DNA of 64,000 bases from Streptomyces sp. CBMA152. GTDB lineage: Bacteria; Actinomycetota; Actinomycetes; Streptomycetales; Streptomycetaceae. Of this stretch, positions 51,569 to 59,644 are shown in pieces. The position numbers were made by a program, and so were the translations under genes. The notes below the pieces were generated by a model. That model was not told the DNA's origin, ran no database searches, and was given only the letters and a program-made list of their open reading frames with translations. Each line of letters begins with the position of its first letter. Within the stretch, counting starts at the first letter, position 1. The DNA is taken from the NCBI RefSeq assembly GCF_014596475.1, contig NZ_MECJ01000035.1, positions 41,951 to 105,950 of the forward strand, written 5' to 3'.

Positions 51569-53323
51569 TCACACCCCTCGGGCGACCGGCTCGCCCAGCG
51601 CTTCGAGCTCCGCGTCCAGGTCGCGCGCGTGCACCTCGCGGGGCAGCGCGAACATGCCGAGCGCGACCAGGATCAGGATGCCGACCCCGTACCAGAGGCT
51701 GAGGTCGAAGCTCTTGACGAAGTTGTGGCTCACGGCCTTCTGGCCCTGCGCGGTCAGGATCGGCTGGACCTTGTCGGCGCCCTGCACCGAGGACGGCAGA
51801 CAGCTGGCCGGGACCTTCGTCGGGTCCGACTCGGCCGAGCGGTCGTGCACACAGGCCCGGAAGCCGTTGACGATGCCGTCGACGCCGTTCGCCGGGACAC
51901 CGGCGGTGACCAGCTCCTGGCGCAGGGCCGGGGTGACCTTGTCGACGCCGTGGTTCGAGTCGCTGGCCAGGTGGCCGAAGAAGAGCACGCCGACCAGCGC
52001 GACACCGAGTGCCATACCGACCTGCTGGGTGGTGCCGAGCAGACCGGAGGCCGAACCGGCGTCCTTGACCGGGACCTTGGTGAGGATCGCGTCGATCATC
52101 GGCGCCACCACCAGACCGAAGCCGAAGCCGGTGACGACCAGCGGCGCGATCATCTGCCAGGACGGGATGCCCGGGCCGTAGTGGTGGGCGACGAAGATGT
52201 ACGCGCCGAAACCGGCCGCGTTCAGGAGCGCGCCGCCGATCAGCGTCCAGCGTCCGATGAGCGGGGTGAACACCTCGACCGCGAGGCCGGAACCGGCGGC
52301 GGCGCCGACGGCGAAGGCCGCGCCCGTCAGACCGGCGCGCATCGGCGACCAGCCCAGACCCAGCTGCATGTACAGCGTCCACACCAGGAAGAAGCCGCCG
52401 AGCGCGATCCAGAACAGCGTCCACACCAGCATGCCCGCGGTGAACGCGCGCTCCTTGAACAGGCTGAGCACGACCAGCGGCGAGCCCACGGTCCGGGTGC
52501 GGTACCGCTCGAAGACGGCCAGCAGGGCGAACACCACGACCGAGCCGCCCATCAGGACGTACGTCCAGGCGGGCCAGCCAAGGGTGCGGCCCTCGGCGAG
52601 CGGATAGACCAGCATCAGGATGCCGGTCGTCACGATCACCACGCCGATGGGGTCGAGCTTGGGCGCGGCGGGCGACTTCGACTCCCCGACGAAGAACCAG
52701 GCCGCGATCAACGCGCCGATGCCGACGGGGATGTTGACCAGGAAGATCGGGCGCCAGTGCAGGTCGGCGATGTTCGCGTCGACCAGCACACCGCCGACGA
52801 TCAGACCGGCCACGGACGCGGAGCCGAGCACACCGCCCCAGATGCCGAGCACCTTGCCGCGCTCCTCGGACGGGAACGTGACATGGATGATCGCGAGGAT
52901 CTGCGGGACCATCAGTCCGGCCATGGTGCCCTGGAAGAAGCGGGCGCCGATGAGCATGCCGGGGCCGCTGGCCACACCGCAGAGCGTCGAGGCGATGGTG
53001 AAGCCCGCGACGCCGATCAGGAACATCTTCTTACGGCCGAAGATGTCGCCGAGCCGCCCGCCGGTGATCAGCAGGGCCGCGAAGCCGAGCACATATCCGG
53101 CCACGACCCATTCGATCTGGGTGTAGTCCGCGTGCAGGTCCTTCTGGATGCTCGGGATGACGACGTTGACGATCGTCACGTCGAGCATGTCCATGAACCC
53201 GGCGACCAGAACGATGATGAGTGCGAGCCAGCGGCGCGGGTCGAGCGTCGGCGCTTCGCCGTGCGCCGCCCCCGCGTGGCTGCCGCCGGGCAGGTCGGCT
53301 CCGGCGTGCGTGTCGTGAGTCAT
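51569..53323 (-). CDS. MFS drug exporter, DHA2 (14-helix) type
   Basis: 584 residues from ATG 53323 (GAGG upstream). Fourteen membrane helices; motif A 'GRLGDIFGRKKMF', antiporter motif C region 'GVLGSASVAGLIVGGVLVD' and 'FLVNIPVGIG' are typical of the EmrB/QacA branch, proton-driven efflux of toxic compounds. A large loop near residues 470-530 with two Cys precedes the last helix. No regulator gene is adjacent, but a GTGTGAC-N9-GTCACAC inverted repeat lies 155 bp upstream. Confidence 0.92.
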   Translation of the reverse strand: MTHDTHAGADLPGGSHAGAAHGEAPTLDPRRWLALIIVLVAGFMDMLDVTIVNVVIPSIQKDLHADYTQIEWVVAGYVLGFAALLITGGRLGDIFGRKKMFLIGVAGFTIASTLCGVASGPGMLIGARFFQGTMAGLMVPQILAIIHVTFPSEERGKVLGIWGGVLGSASVAGLIVGGVLVDANIADLHWRPIFLVNIPVGIGALIAAWFFVGESKSPAAPKLDPIGVVIVTTGILMLVYPLAEGRTLGWPAWTYVLMGGSVVVFALLAVFERYRTRTVGSPLVVLSLFKERAFTAGMLVWTLFWIALGGFFLVWTLYMQLGLGWSPMRAGLTGAAFAVGAAAGSGLAVEVFTPLIGRWTLIGGALLNAAGFGAYIFVAHHYGPGIPSWQMIAPLVVTGFGFGLVVAPMIDAILTKVPVKDAGSASGLLGTTQQVGMALGVALVGVLFFGHLASDSNHGVDKVTPALRQELVTAGVPANGVDGIVNGFRACVHDRSAESDPTKVPASCLPSSVQGADKVQPILTAQGQKAVSHNFVKSFDLSLWYGVGILILVALGMFALPREVHARDLDAELEALGEPVARGV

Positions 53324-53477
53324 GGCGTGTCTACCTCTGGCCGATCGTGGTGACCGAGGCCGTCCCAGCCCGGTCATGACGGATGGAGCGTGAAGGGGTG
53401 AGTGCCATTTGCTGTTCTCCTCGCCAGGGAAGGCAGGAAAAATGCGCGTCACCAACATGACGACACAGGGTGTGGCG

Positions 53478-53520
53478 GTGTGACTTTTCGCAGGTCACAC
53501 GCCGTATCCGCGGGTCACAC
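53478..53520. promoter_or_regulatory. GTGTGAC-N9-GTCACAC plus extra half-site
   Basis: GTGTGAC (53478-53484) and GTCACAC (53494-53500) are perfect arms; GTCACAC recurs at 53514-53520. A candidate operator for the exporter gene. Confidence 0.5.
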
Positions 53521-53747
53521 CGGGGCCTGGTGACAGCGGGTCCCGGGGCTGCCGGTCCGGCCGGACAGACCGCCGCCCCGCGAGACCGGTAGGGAGATCT
53601 CGCAGGGCGGGGGCGCGGCGGGCGGGGGACACGTGAAAGCGCCCTCCCGCACGGGGTGGTGAGCCGAGCGCATGCTCGACACCCCGACTCGGCAAGGCAC
53701 TCACACGCTCCGGCGACCTGAGCGGCCCAAGCGAAGTGTTGGGTTCC

Positions 53748-53783
53748 AGCGGCCCGAGTGGTCCAAGTGACCTAAGTGGCCTG
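53748..53783. repeat. Four degenerate 9-bp tandem units
   Basis: AGCGGCCCG, AGTGGTCCA, AGTGACCTA, AGTGGCCTG follow each other without gap, consensus AGTGGCCYR. Related fragments occur on both sides. Confidence 0.55.
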
Positions 53784-53825
53784 GCTGGTGGAGACGTTCT
53801 AAGTGGCCGACGCTGCCCGAGTCGT

Positions 53826-54368
53826 TCAAGCGACCGGCTGCTCGGTGTACTCGGCGAGCAGGCGCTGCGCGATCGCGTCGGCGTCACCGGCCGGGACGAG
53901 AACGCCCTCGGGGGTCAGCCGCATCGGCTCGCTGCCCGCCATCCGCCAGTCGAACTTCGCGGCGAGTTCGAAGAGGTCGGACTGGATCAGCGGCCCGCCC
54001 TTCTCGTGCTCGGCCGCGAGCGCGGTCGGGTGGTACAGCTCGTAACCGCCGGGCAGGTGCAGGGTGAGGAAGTGGCAGCCGCCGGAGAGGGTGGTGGACC
54101 AGGTGTGCTCGGTGCCCTTGGAGATGTGTGCCATCGAGCCGGGGCCGAGCTTCGTCACCTCGCCGTCGATGTACATGATCAAGGAGCCTTCGAGGACGTA
54201 GTACGTCTCGTCGGACTCGGCATGTGTGTGCAGCGGCGGTCCGGGCGTCGCGGCGGCTATCTCGCCCTCCACCATGGCCGCGGTACCACCTGTCGCGCCA
54301 CTCGGCAGGACGATTTCAAACCCGCGACGGCCGGCAGGGCGGTCCTCGGGTCGGATGATGGTCGTCAT
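53826..54368 (-). CDS. Cupin-domain protein
   Basis: 180 residues from ATG 54368 (AGAGAGGG upstream). Cupin motif 1 'GPPLHTHAESDETYYVLEG' with metal-binding His, His and Glu, and motif 2 'GSMAHISKGTEHTW' with the final His. Similar to quercetin-dioxygenase-like cupins. The C-terminal 60 residues ('FELAAKFDWRMAGSEPMRL') are an added helical part. Could be a dioxygenase or isomerase; substrate unknown. The frame extends upstream to 54398 without support. Confidence 0.87.
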   Translation of the reverse strand: MTTIIRPEDRPAGRRGFEIVLPSGATGGTAAMVEGEIAAATPGPPLHTHAESDETYYVLEGSLIMYIDGEVTKLGPGSMAHISKGTEHTWSTTLSGGCHFLTLHLPGGYELYHPTALAAEHEKGGPLIQSDLFELAAKFDWRMAGSEPMRLTPEGVLVPAGDADAIAQRLLAEYTEQPVA

Positions 54369-54774
54369 GAAACCCTCTCTGGCTGGATTTCTTATCAAGT
54401 GGTTACGGGTTTAGCACGAGGCGGCGGGTGCGGGTCAAGCAGCGCTCAACTTGCCCGTCATACGCGGCTCAAGCGGCACTCCGGCAGCTGATGCTTCCCC
54501 CGTATCGCCCTCTGCCGGGGCTCCGTGCGAGCGCGGGATTTCCGCAGTTGGACACTTGTGGAGAGCAGTTGTTGTGTGGTCAACGAAATTGCGTGTGAGG
54601 GAGCGTGTGGGGAGGAAAGACACGCGGTTGCTATTCGTGGCCGAATTCACCGGGTGTCGTCGCTGAGATTTCACGATATGCGCGGGCCGGAGCGGCCGAG
54701 ATGTATCGGTGGATACGACGAAGGGCGGGAGCAAGCGCTGTCGGCGCCCGCTCCCGCCCTTCGTGGCCATGCGT
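54369..54774. other. Intergenic region, no gene seen
   Basis: 406 bp between two minus-strand genes. Contains the terminator of the flavoprotein gene (54719-54763) and presumably the cupin promoter. The sequence at 54550-54660 is less GC-rich. No convincing ORF. Confidence 0.5.
54719..54763 (-). terminator. Terminator of the flavoprotein gene
   Basis: CGAAGGGCGGGAGC and GCTCCCGCCCTTCG form a perfect 14-bp stem just past the minus-strand stop at 54775. Confidence 0.82.
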
Positions 54775-55989
54775 TCAGCTCCGCCCGGGGGTCCGTACGT
54801 GCTCGGGGCGCGGCCCGTACCCGATCATCCGGGCGATCAGCCTGCCCACCGGCGTCACCCGGTCCGCGACCGCGAGCACCCTCGGCGGCCGCGACTCGCG
54901 CGTCCCGTCGAGCGTCGGCGCGATGAGCTGGTTCTGGAGCAGGATCTGCATCCGCTGGATGGCGACCGTCGGCGGCAGCCGCCGCCTCTGCACGGCCGCC
55001 AGATGCCCGGTGCCGAGCGTGCCCCGGCGCAGCGGTTCGGCCAGCAGATTGGCGGTGGCGACCGCGTCCTGGACGGCGACGTTGATCCCGAACCCGCCGA
55101 CCGGCGACATCGCGTGCGCGGCGTCGCCGATGAACAGCAGCCCCGGCCGGTACCAGCGCCGCAGCCGCTCCACCCGGACCTCCAGCATCCGGGCGTCCGA
55201 GAACTCGATCTTGTCCGGCCGGTCGCCCATCCACGGCAGCAGCGCCCGCACGCTCGCCCGCAGCGCGTCGATGCCCTCGGTCTTCAGCTGGGCGTACCTC
55301 CCCTTGGGGATGACATAGGCGAACTGCCAGTAGTCCTCCCGGCAGATGCCGATGAGCAGACCCTGGGCGCCGAGGCGGATGAACGTGTCCGGCGGGTCGC
55401 TCTCCTCGCGCGGGATACGGAACCACAGGTCGTCCATCGGCGCCCCGAACCCCTGCGGGACCAGCCCGGCCGGGGCGCGCAGCACCGAGTCACGGCCGTC
55501 GGCGGCCACCGTGAGCACCGCTCTCAGCTCGTGCTCGCCGTCGGCGTCCCGGTAGCGCACGCCCGCCGCCCGGTCGCCCTCGCGGATCAGCCCGTGCACC
55601 TCCGCGCCCATTTTCAGATGGAAGTGCGGGTACTTGGCCGCCTCCTCGGCGAGCAGGCTGAGGAAGTCCCACTGCGGGACGAACGCGATGTACGGATACG
55701 CGCCGGAGAGCAGCCGCTGGTCGGCGACGAGTACGTCGCGGGTGTCGGTGACCATGTTGATCCCCGGCGTGGTGCGGTGCGGGAGCTCCAAGAAGCGCTC
55801 CACCAGGCCGAGTTCGGCCATCACGTCCAGGGTGGAGGGGTGGATCGTGTCGCCGCGGAAGTCCCGCAGGAAGTCCTGGTGCTTCTCCAGGACGGTCACG
55901 TCGATGCCGGCCCGGGCCAGCAGCAGCCCCAGCATCGTGCCGGCCGGCCCACCGCCGACGATGCAGCAGGTGGTTGTCTCGGTTGCCAT
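54775..55989 (-). CDS. FAD-dependent monooxygenase/oxidoreductase
   Basis: 404 residues, ATG behind GAGGTGGC. FAD-binding 'CIVGGGPAGTMLGLLLARAG', DG motif 'VAADGRDSVLRAPAG', GD motif 'LLFIGDAAHAMSPVGGFGIN' followed by VAVQDAVATANLL. A class A flavoprotein hydroxylase that lacks the C-terminal thioredoxin-like domain of the gene at 1957. 'RDFRGDTIHPSTLDVMAELGL' matches a group acting on 2-polyprenylphenol-like or quinone substrates. Preceded by a CMD-type gene 106 bp upstream on the same strand. Confidence 0.89.
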   Translation of the reverse strand: MATETTTCCIVGGGPAGTMLGLLLARAGIDVTVLEKHQDFLRDFRGDTIHPSTLDVMAELGLVERFLELPHRTTPGINMVTDTRDVLVADQRLLSGAYPYIAFVPQWDFLSLLAEEAAKYPHFHLKMGAEVHGLIREGDRAAGVRYRDADGEHELRAVLTVAADGRDSVLRAPAGLVPQGFGAPMDDLWFRIPREESDPPDTFIRLGAQGLLIGICREDYWQFAYVIPKGRYAQLKTEGIDALRASVRALLPWMGDRPDKIEFSDARMLEVRVERLRRWYRPGLLFIGDAAHAMSPVGGFGINVAVQDAVATANLLAEPLRRGTLGTGHLAAVQRRRLPPTVAIQRMQILLQNQLIAPTLDGTRESRPPRVLAVADRVTPVGRLIARMIGYGPRPEHVRTPGRS

Positions 55990-56095
55990 GTCGTGCCACC
56001 TCGGCGTTGCGTGGTGAATACGTACTGTGATCGAGAACTGCGTACGATGAGTCGTCAGTTGCCGTGTGCCGCAAGGGAGTTGGTCGGGTTACGGC

Positions 56096-56551
56096 TCACC
56101 ACGTCTGGCCGCCCTGCTGCTTCGTCGCCGCGTTGAGGCGGTTGTAGAAGTTGCTGACCGCGATCCACAGGACGAGGGCGGCGAGCGGCTGCTCCGCGTA
56201 GTGCGCCGTCGCCTCGGCCCATACGTCGTCGGGGACCGGCTCGGCGCGGTCGTTGAGGCGGGTGACCGACTCGGTGAGGGCGAGCGCGGCCCGCTCGGCG
56301 TCGGTGAAGTAGGGCATCTCGCGCCACGCGGCCACCGCGAGCAGCCGCTCCGCGCTCTCGCCGCCCTTCATCGCGTACCGGGTGCCGGAGTCCACGCAGG
56401 CGCTGCACGCGTTGATCTGGCTGGCCCGCAGATGCACGAGGTGCATGGTGGCGGCGGGTACGCCGGCGCTGTGCGTGGCCTTCGTCAGCTCGCGAATGGC
56501 TTCCATCGCCCCCGGGACGAGCGTCGCCGGGCTCGGCATCCTTGCTTCCAT
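56096..56551 (-). CDS. CMD/AhpD-like protein with CxxC, missing His
   Basis: 151 residues from ATG 56551 behind CAGGAG. Same fold as the protein at 6063 (shared 'VAAW', 'PYFT-ERAALALTE-VTRL'). Here the redox pair is present ('QINACSACVDSG', CxxC), but the His three positions after the second Cys plus one is Gly. In active AhpD-type peroxidases that His helps proton transfer. It may still be a thiol-disulfide protein. Upstream of the flavoprotein gene and probably co-transcribed. Confidence 0.88.
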   Translation of the reverse strand: MEARMPSPATLVPGAMEAIRELTKATHSAGVPAATMHLVHLRASQINACSACVDSGTRYAMKGGESAERLLAVAAWREMPYFTDAERAALALTESVTRLNDRAEPVPDDVWAEATAHYAEQPLAALVLWIAVSNFYNRLNAATKQQGGQTW

Positions 56552-56632
56552 GACGGTTCTCCTGGCTGCCACTCGCGTCGTGGCCTTGGTTCCACTGTCA
56601 TGGGGCTGACGAACCCGCGCACAAAAGTGTGA

Positions 56633-58678
56633 CTAACGCATGGTCCGCCCGAGCGTGTCGGCGCCGGGGGCGTCGCCTGTCGACGGCTCCCCGCGCCTCA
56701 CCGAACCAGGTGCCCGCGGTGCCGGGTGGTCGGCTCGGGCCGCCGACGTCAGCTGCCAGGGGACGCTGGTCACCATCACGCCGGGGGTGAACAGCAGGCG
56801 GCTCTTGAGCCACAGTGCGGACTGGTTGTGCAGCAGGTTCTCCCACCAGTGGCCCACCACGTACTCGGGGATGAACACCGCGACCACATCGCGCGGACTG
56901 TCGCGCCGCATCGAGCGTACGTATTCGACGACCGGCCGGGTGATCTCGCGGTACGGCGAGGCGAGCACCTTCAGGGGCACGCTGACGTCGAGGTCCTGCC
57001 AGCGGCGCTGGAGCTCGTCGGTGGCGGGTTTGTCGACGGCGACGGTGAGCGCTTCGAGCCGGTCCGGCTTGAAGGCGCGCGCGTACGCCAGGGCGCGAAG
57101 GGTCGGCTTGTGGACGGTGGAGACCAGGACCACCGCCAACACCCTTGAGGGCGGGACCAGTTGCTCGCGTGGGTCCTCCACCGCGAGCTCGGCCGACGTG
57201 GCGTCGTAGTGGCGCCGGATGCCGCGCATCATCACCCACAGCGCGAGCGCCGCGACCACCGCGAGCCAGGCGCCCTGGGTGAACTTGGTGATCAGGACGA
57301 TCACCAGGACCAGGCCGGTGACGACCGCGCCGAGCGCGTTGACCACCCGCGCCGACTGGTGGCGGCGGCGCGCGGCCGGGTCGGGCTCGGTGCGCAGGGC
57401 GCGGTTCCAGTGCCGGACCATGCCGAGCTGGGAGAGCGTGAAGGAGGTGAACACGCCGAGGATGTAGAGGTGGATGAGGCCGGTGACGTCCGCCTTGTAC
57501 GCCCAGAGCAGCGCGCCCGCGACCACGGCGAGCGCCAGGATGCCGTTGGAGAAGGCGAGCCGGTCGCCCCGGTTGTGCAGCTGGCGGGGCAGATAGCGGT
57601 GCTGGGCCAGGATCGAGGAGAGCAGCGGGAAGCCGTTGAAGGCGGTGTTCGCGGCGAGGATCAGGACCAGCGCGGTGACGGTCTGGAGGAAGTAGAAGCC
57701 GAGGCTGTGGTCGCCGCCGAAGACGGACGAGGCGAGCTGGGCGATGACGGTCTTCTGGGTGAAGGTGTCGCAGCTGCCGTCGATGCCGGTCAACTGGCAG
57801 GAGTCCTCGGTGATGTGGACCTTCGCCACGATCGCCAGCGCGGTGACGCCGACGAACATCACGACCGCGAGGACGCCCATCGCCGCCATGGTCCCGGCCG
57901 CGTTCTTCGCCTTGGGCTTGCGGAAGGCGGGCACGCCGTTGGATATCGCTTCCACGCCCGTCAGCGCCGTGCAGCCACTGGAGAACGCGCGCAGCACCAG
58001 CATGACCAGGGCCATTCCGGCGAGATGCTGGTCGCCGGGCGCGGCGTGGATGCCGTACGCGGCGGACTCGGCGACCGGCGCGTCCCCGAGCGCGTACCGG
58101 ATCAGACCGGTCGCGACCATGATGATCACGCCGCCGATGAAGAGATAGGTGGGCGCGGCGAAGGCGCGGCCGGACTCGCGCACCCCGCGCAGGTTCATCG
58201 CGGTCAGGATCGCCACGAAGCCGAGCGCGAGCAGTACGCGGTACGGGTTGAGCGCGGGCACCGCCGAGATGATGTTGTCGACGCCCGAGGCGACGGAGAC
58301 GGCCACCGTCATCACGTAGTCGACGAGCAGGGACGCGGCGACCACCAGACCGGCCGACGGTCCGAGGTTGCGTGACACCACCTCGTACGAGCCGCCGCCG
58401 CTCGGGTACGCGTGCACGACCTGGCGGTAGGAGAGCACCACGACCGCCATCAGCGCGACGACCGCCGCCGCGATCCACGGCGTGAAGTGGAGATAGGCCA
58501 GGCCGCCCAGGGTCAGGACGAGCAGGATCTCCTGGGTCGCGTACGCCACCGAGGAGAGCGGGTCGGAGGCGAAGATCGGCAGGGCGAGCCGCTTGGACAG
58601 CAGGGTCTCGCCGAGCTCCTCGCTGCGCATCGCCCGGCCGATCACGAGACGCTTGAGGACACCAGTCACGTTCAGCAC
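56633..58678 (-). CDS. KimA-like APC/KUP-type potassium transporter
   Basis: 681 residues from GTG 58678. About twelve membrane helices; 'LALPIFASDPLSSVAYATQEILLVL' (key part FASDPLSSVAYATQE), 'YPSGGGSYEVVSRNLG', 'FSSGCTALTGVEAISNGVPAF' and 'LAANTAFNGFPLLSSILAQHRYLPRQL' match the KimA/YdaO branch of the amino-acid/polyamine/potassium superfamily. The C-terminal about 180 residues are soluble with 'VVLVSTVHKPTLRALAYARAF' like a universal-stress domain. KimA is a high-affinity K+/H+ importer in Bacillus; amino-acid transport is the other possibility. The nearby kdp genes support potassium. Confidence 0.85.
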   Translation of the reverse strand: MLNVTGVLKRLVIGRAMRSEELGETLLSKRLALPIFASDPLSSVAYATQEILLVLTLGGLAYLHFTPWIAAAVVALMAVVVLSYRQVVHAYPSGGGSYEVVSRNLGPSAGLVVAASLLVDYVMTVAVSVASGVDNIISAVPALNPYRVLLALGFVAILTAMNLRGVRESGRAFAAPTYLFIGGVIIMVATGLIRYALGDAPVAESAAYGIHAAPGDQHLAGMALVMLVLRAFSSGCTALTGVEAISNGVPAFRKPKAKNAAGTMAAMGVLAVVMFVGVTALAIVAKVHITEDSCQLTGIDGSCDTFTQKTVIAQLASSVFGGDHSLGFYFLQTVTALVLILAANTAFNGFPLLSSILAQHRYLPRQLHNRGDRLAFSNGILALAVVAGALLWAYKADVTGLIHLYILGVFTSFTLSQLGMVRHWNRALRTEPDPAARRRHQSARVVNALGAVVTGLVLVIVLITKFTQGAWLAVVAALALWVMMRGIRRHYDATSAELAVEDPREQLVPPSRVLAVVLVSTVHKPTLRALAYARAFKPDRLEALTVAVDKPATDELQRRWQDLDVSVPLKVLASPYREITRPVVEYVRSMRRDSPRDVVAVFIPEYVVGHWWENLLHNQSALWLKSRLLFTPGVMVTSVPWQLTSAARADHPAPRAPGSVRRGEPSTGDAPGADTLGRTMR

Positions 58679-58766
58679 GCGGCGAGCGTATGAACGGCCA
58701 CGGGGAGTTGGGTGTTAAGGATCCGTCAGGATCGTTGACACGGAAGGACGAACCACAACAAACCGG

Positions 58767-59387
58767 CTAGCCGAGGCCGGAGACCTTGAACACGGTGCGG
58801 GCCGTCTCGCGGTCGATCCGGGCCGAGATCTGGCGCAACGCCGTCTCGCCGCAGCAGAGCGTGCCGCGCGCCAGGCTCGTACGGGAGCCCTCGTCCAACA
58901 AGCGCCACAGCGGCGGGTTGTTGATCAGCACCTGGGGGTCGATCTCGGCGCGGTTGCCATCCGCGTCGCGCAGCAGCAGCCGCTGGGCGACCCCGTCCGT
59001 CCAGCGCACCGACACCAGCCGGTCGGTGCGCACCACGCGGGTGCGGACCAGTGCGTGCGAGACCAGCAGACCGGGACCGGCTGACACCCGGGCCGGCCAC
59101 AGCACCAGGAGCAGCAGCGCCGCGAGGCCGAGCCAGAGCGCGGCGCGCAGGACCGTGAGGGTGCCCGCGCTCGCGTCGATCAGCAGGAGCAGACCGAGCA
59201 GCACCGCCGCGCACCCACCCGCCGAGCGCGCCTCACTGGCCCAGCCCGTGTCGGACGCGACCGGGCCGTTGTCGTACGCGAGGGGTGCGGCCGGCCGCGA
59301 GGCGTGGGTCGTGGTGAGCGACGCCGACGTCCTGGCGGCCGACGACCACTGCGACCGGCGCCGTCCCATGGCTCTCATGGCTCTCAT
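58767..59387 (-). CDS. Membrane protein with PH-like domain
   Basis: Up to 206 residues. Three in-frame ATGs at 59387, 59378 and 59369 lie in a 9-bp repeat (ATGAGAGCC) so the real start is uncertain; each copy also supplies a GAGAG. Two close membrane helices ('AAVLLGLLLLIDA' and 'AALWLGLAALLLLVLW') are followed by about 95 residues resembling bacterial PH-type domains ('GPGLLVSHALVRTRVVRTDRLVSVRWTDG' in outline, 'LLLRDADGNRAEIDPQVLINN'). Function unknown. Placed 88 bp upstream of the KimA-like gene on the other side; divergent from the next gene, with 11-bp repeats between. Confidence 0.75.
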   Translation of the reverse strand: MRAMRAMGRRRSQWSSAARTSASLTTTHASRPAAPLAYDNGPVASDTGWASEARSAGGCAAVLLGLLLLIDASAGTLTVLRAALWLGLAALLLLVLWPARVSAGPGLLVSHALVRTRVVRTDRLVSVRWTDGVAQRLLLRDADGNRAEIDPQVLINNPPLWRLLDEGSRTSLARGTLCCGETALRQISARIDRETARTVFKVSGLG

Positions 59388-59509
59388 GTCCTGTGACGCT
59401 AGGGACTCGGGCCGGGTCTGTCGTCGGGCGTTGACGAAGTGTTGATGGGCGCCCGGTAAGTCTTGACGGTGGCCATACGGAGCCCCTGACAGCCCCTGGC
59501 GCTGACGCC

Positions 59510-59531
59510 CCGTCAAGATGCCGTCAAGACG
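59510..59531. repeat. CCGTCAAGATG / CCGTCAAGACG, two 11-bp units
   Basis: Two adjacent 11-bp direct repeats agree at 10 of 11 positions. More CCGTCAA or TTGACGG elements lie around them (59463, 59552, 59579). Located between divergent membrane protein genes. Confidence 0.65.
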
Positions 59532-59644
59532 GGGCCTCGCGGCATCAGGAGACCGTCAACACGGGCTTCGGGTCGAACGGTTGACCTGATGCTGGTGTTC
59601 GCACGGGATCGTACGAGCGGCCCGTGGCGAGGTGGGAGGGGCGC

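Larger units (their letters stand above)
53324..53825. other. Intergenic region upstream of the MFS gene
   Basis: 502 bp. A 130-residue frame on the minus strand here (53495-53887) runs into the cupin gene and is low-complexity, so I do not call it. The region holds an inverted repeat (53478-53500), a third half-site (53514-53520) and a 9-bp tandem repeat (53748-53783). Confidence 0.5.

Noticed and set aside
53495..53887. 130-residue minus-strand frame upstream of the MFS gene
   Set aside because: Low-complexity Gly/Pro/Leu and Arg/Pro text from 9-bp repeats, no ribosome binding site, overlaps the cupin gene.
54435..54770. 111-residue minus-strand frame between the cupin and flavoprotein genes
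   Set aside because: Runs through the terminator hairpin and has no recognisable domain or codon bias.
58679..58766. ydaO-type riboswitch before the KimA-like gene
   Set aside because: Only 88 bp separate the two genes, too short for the aptamer plus platform, and no core motif is visible.
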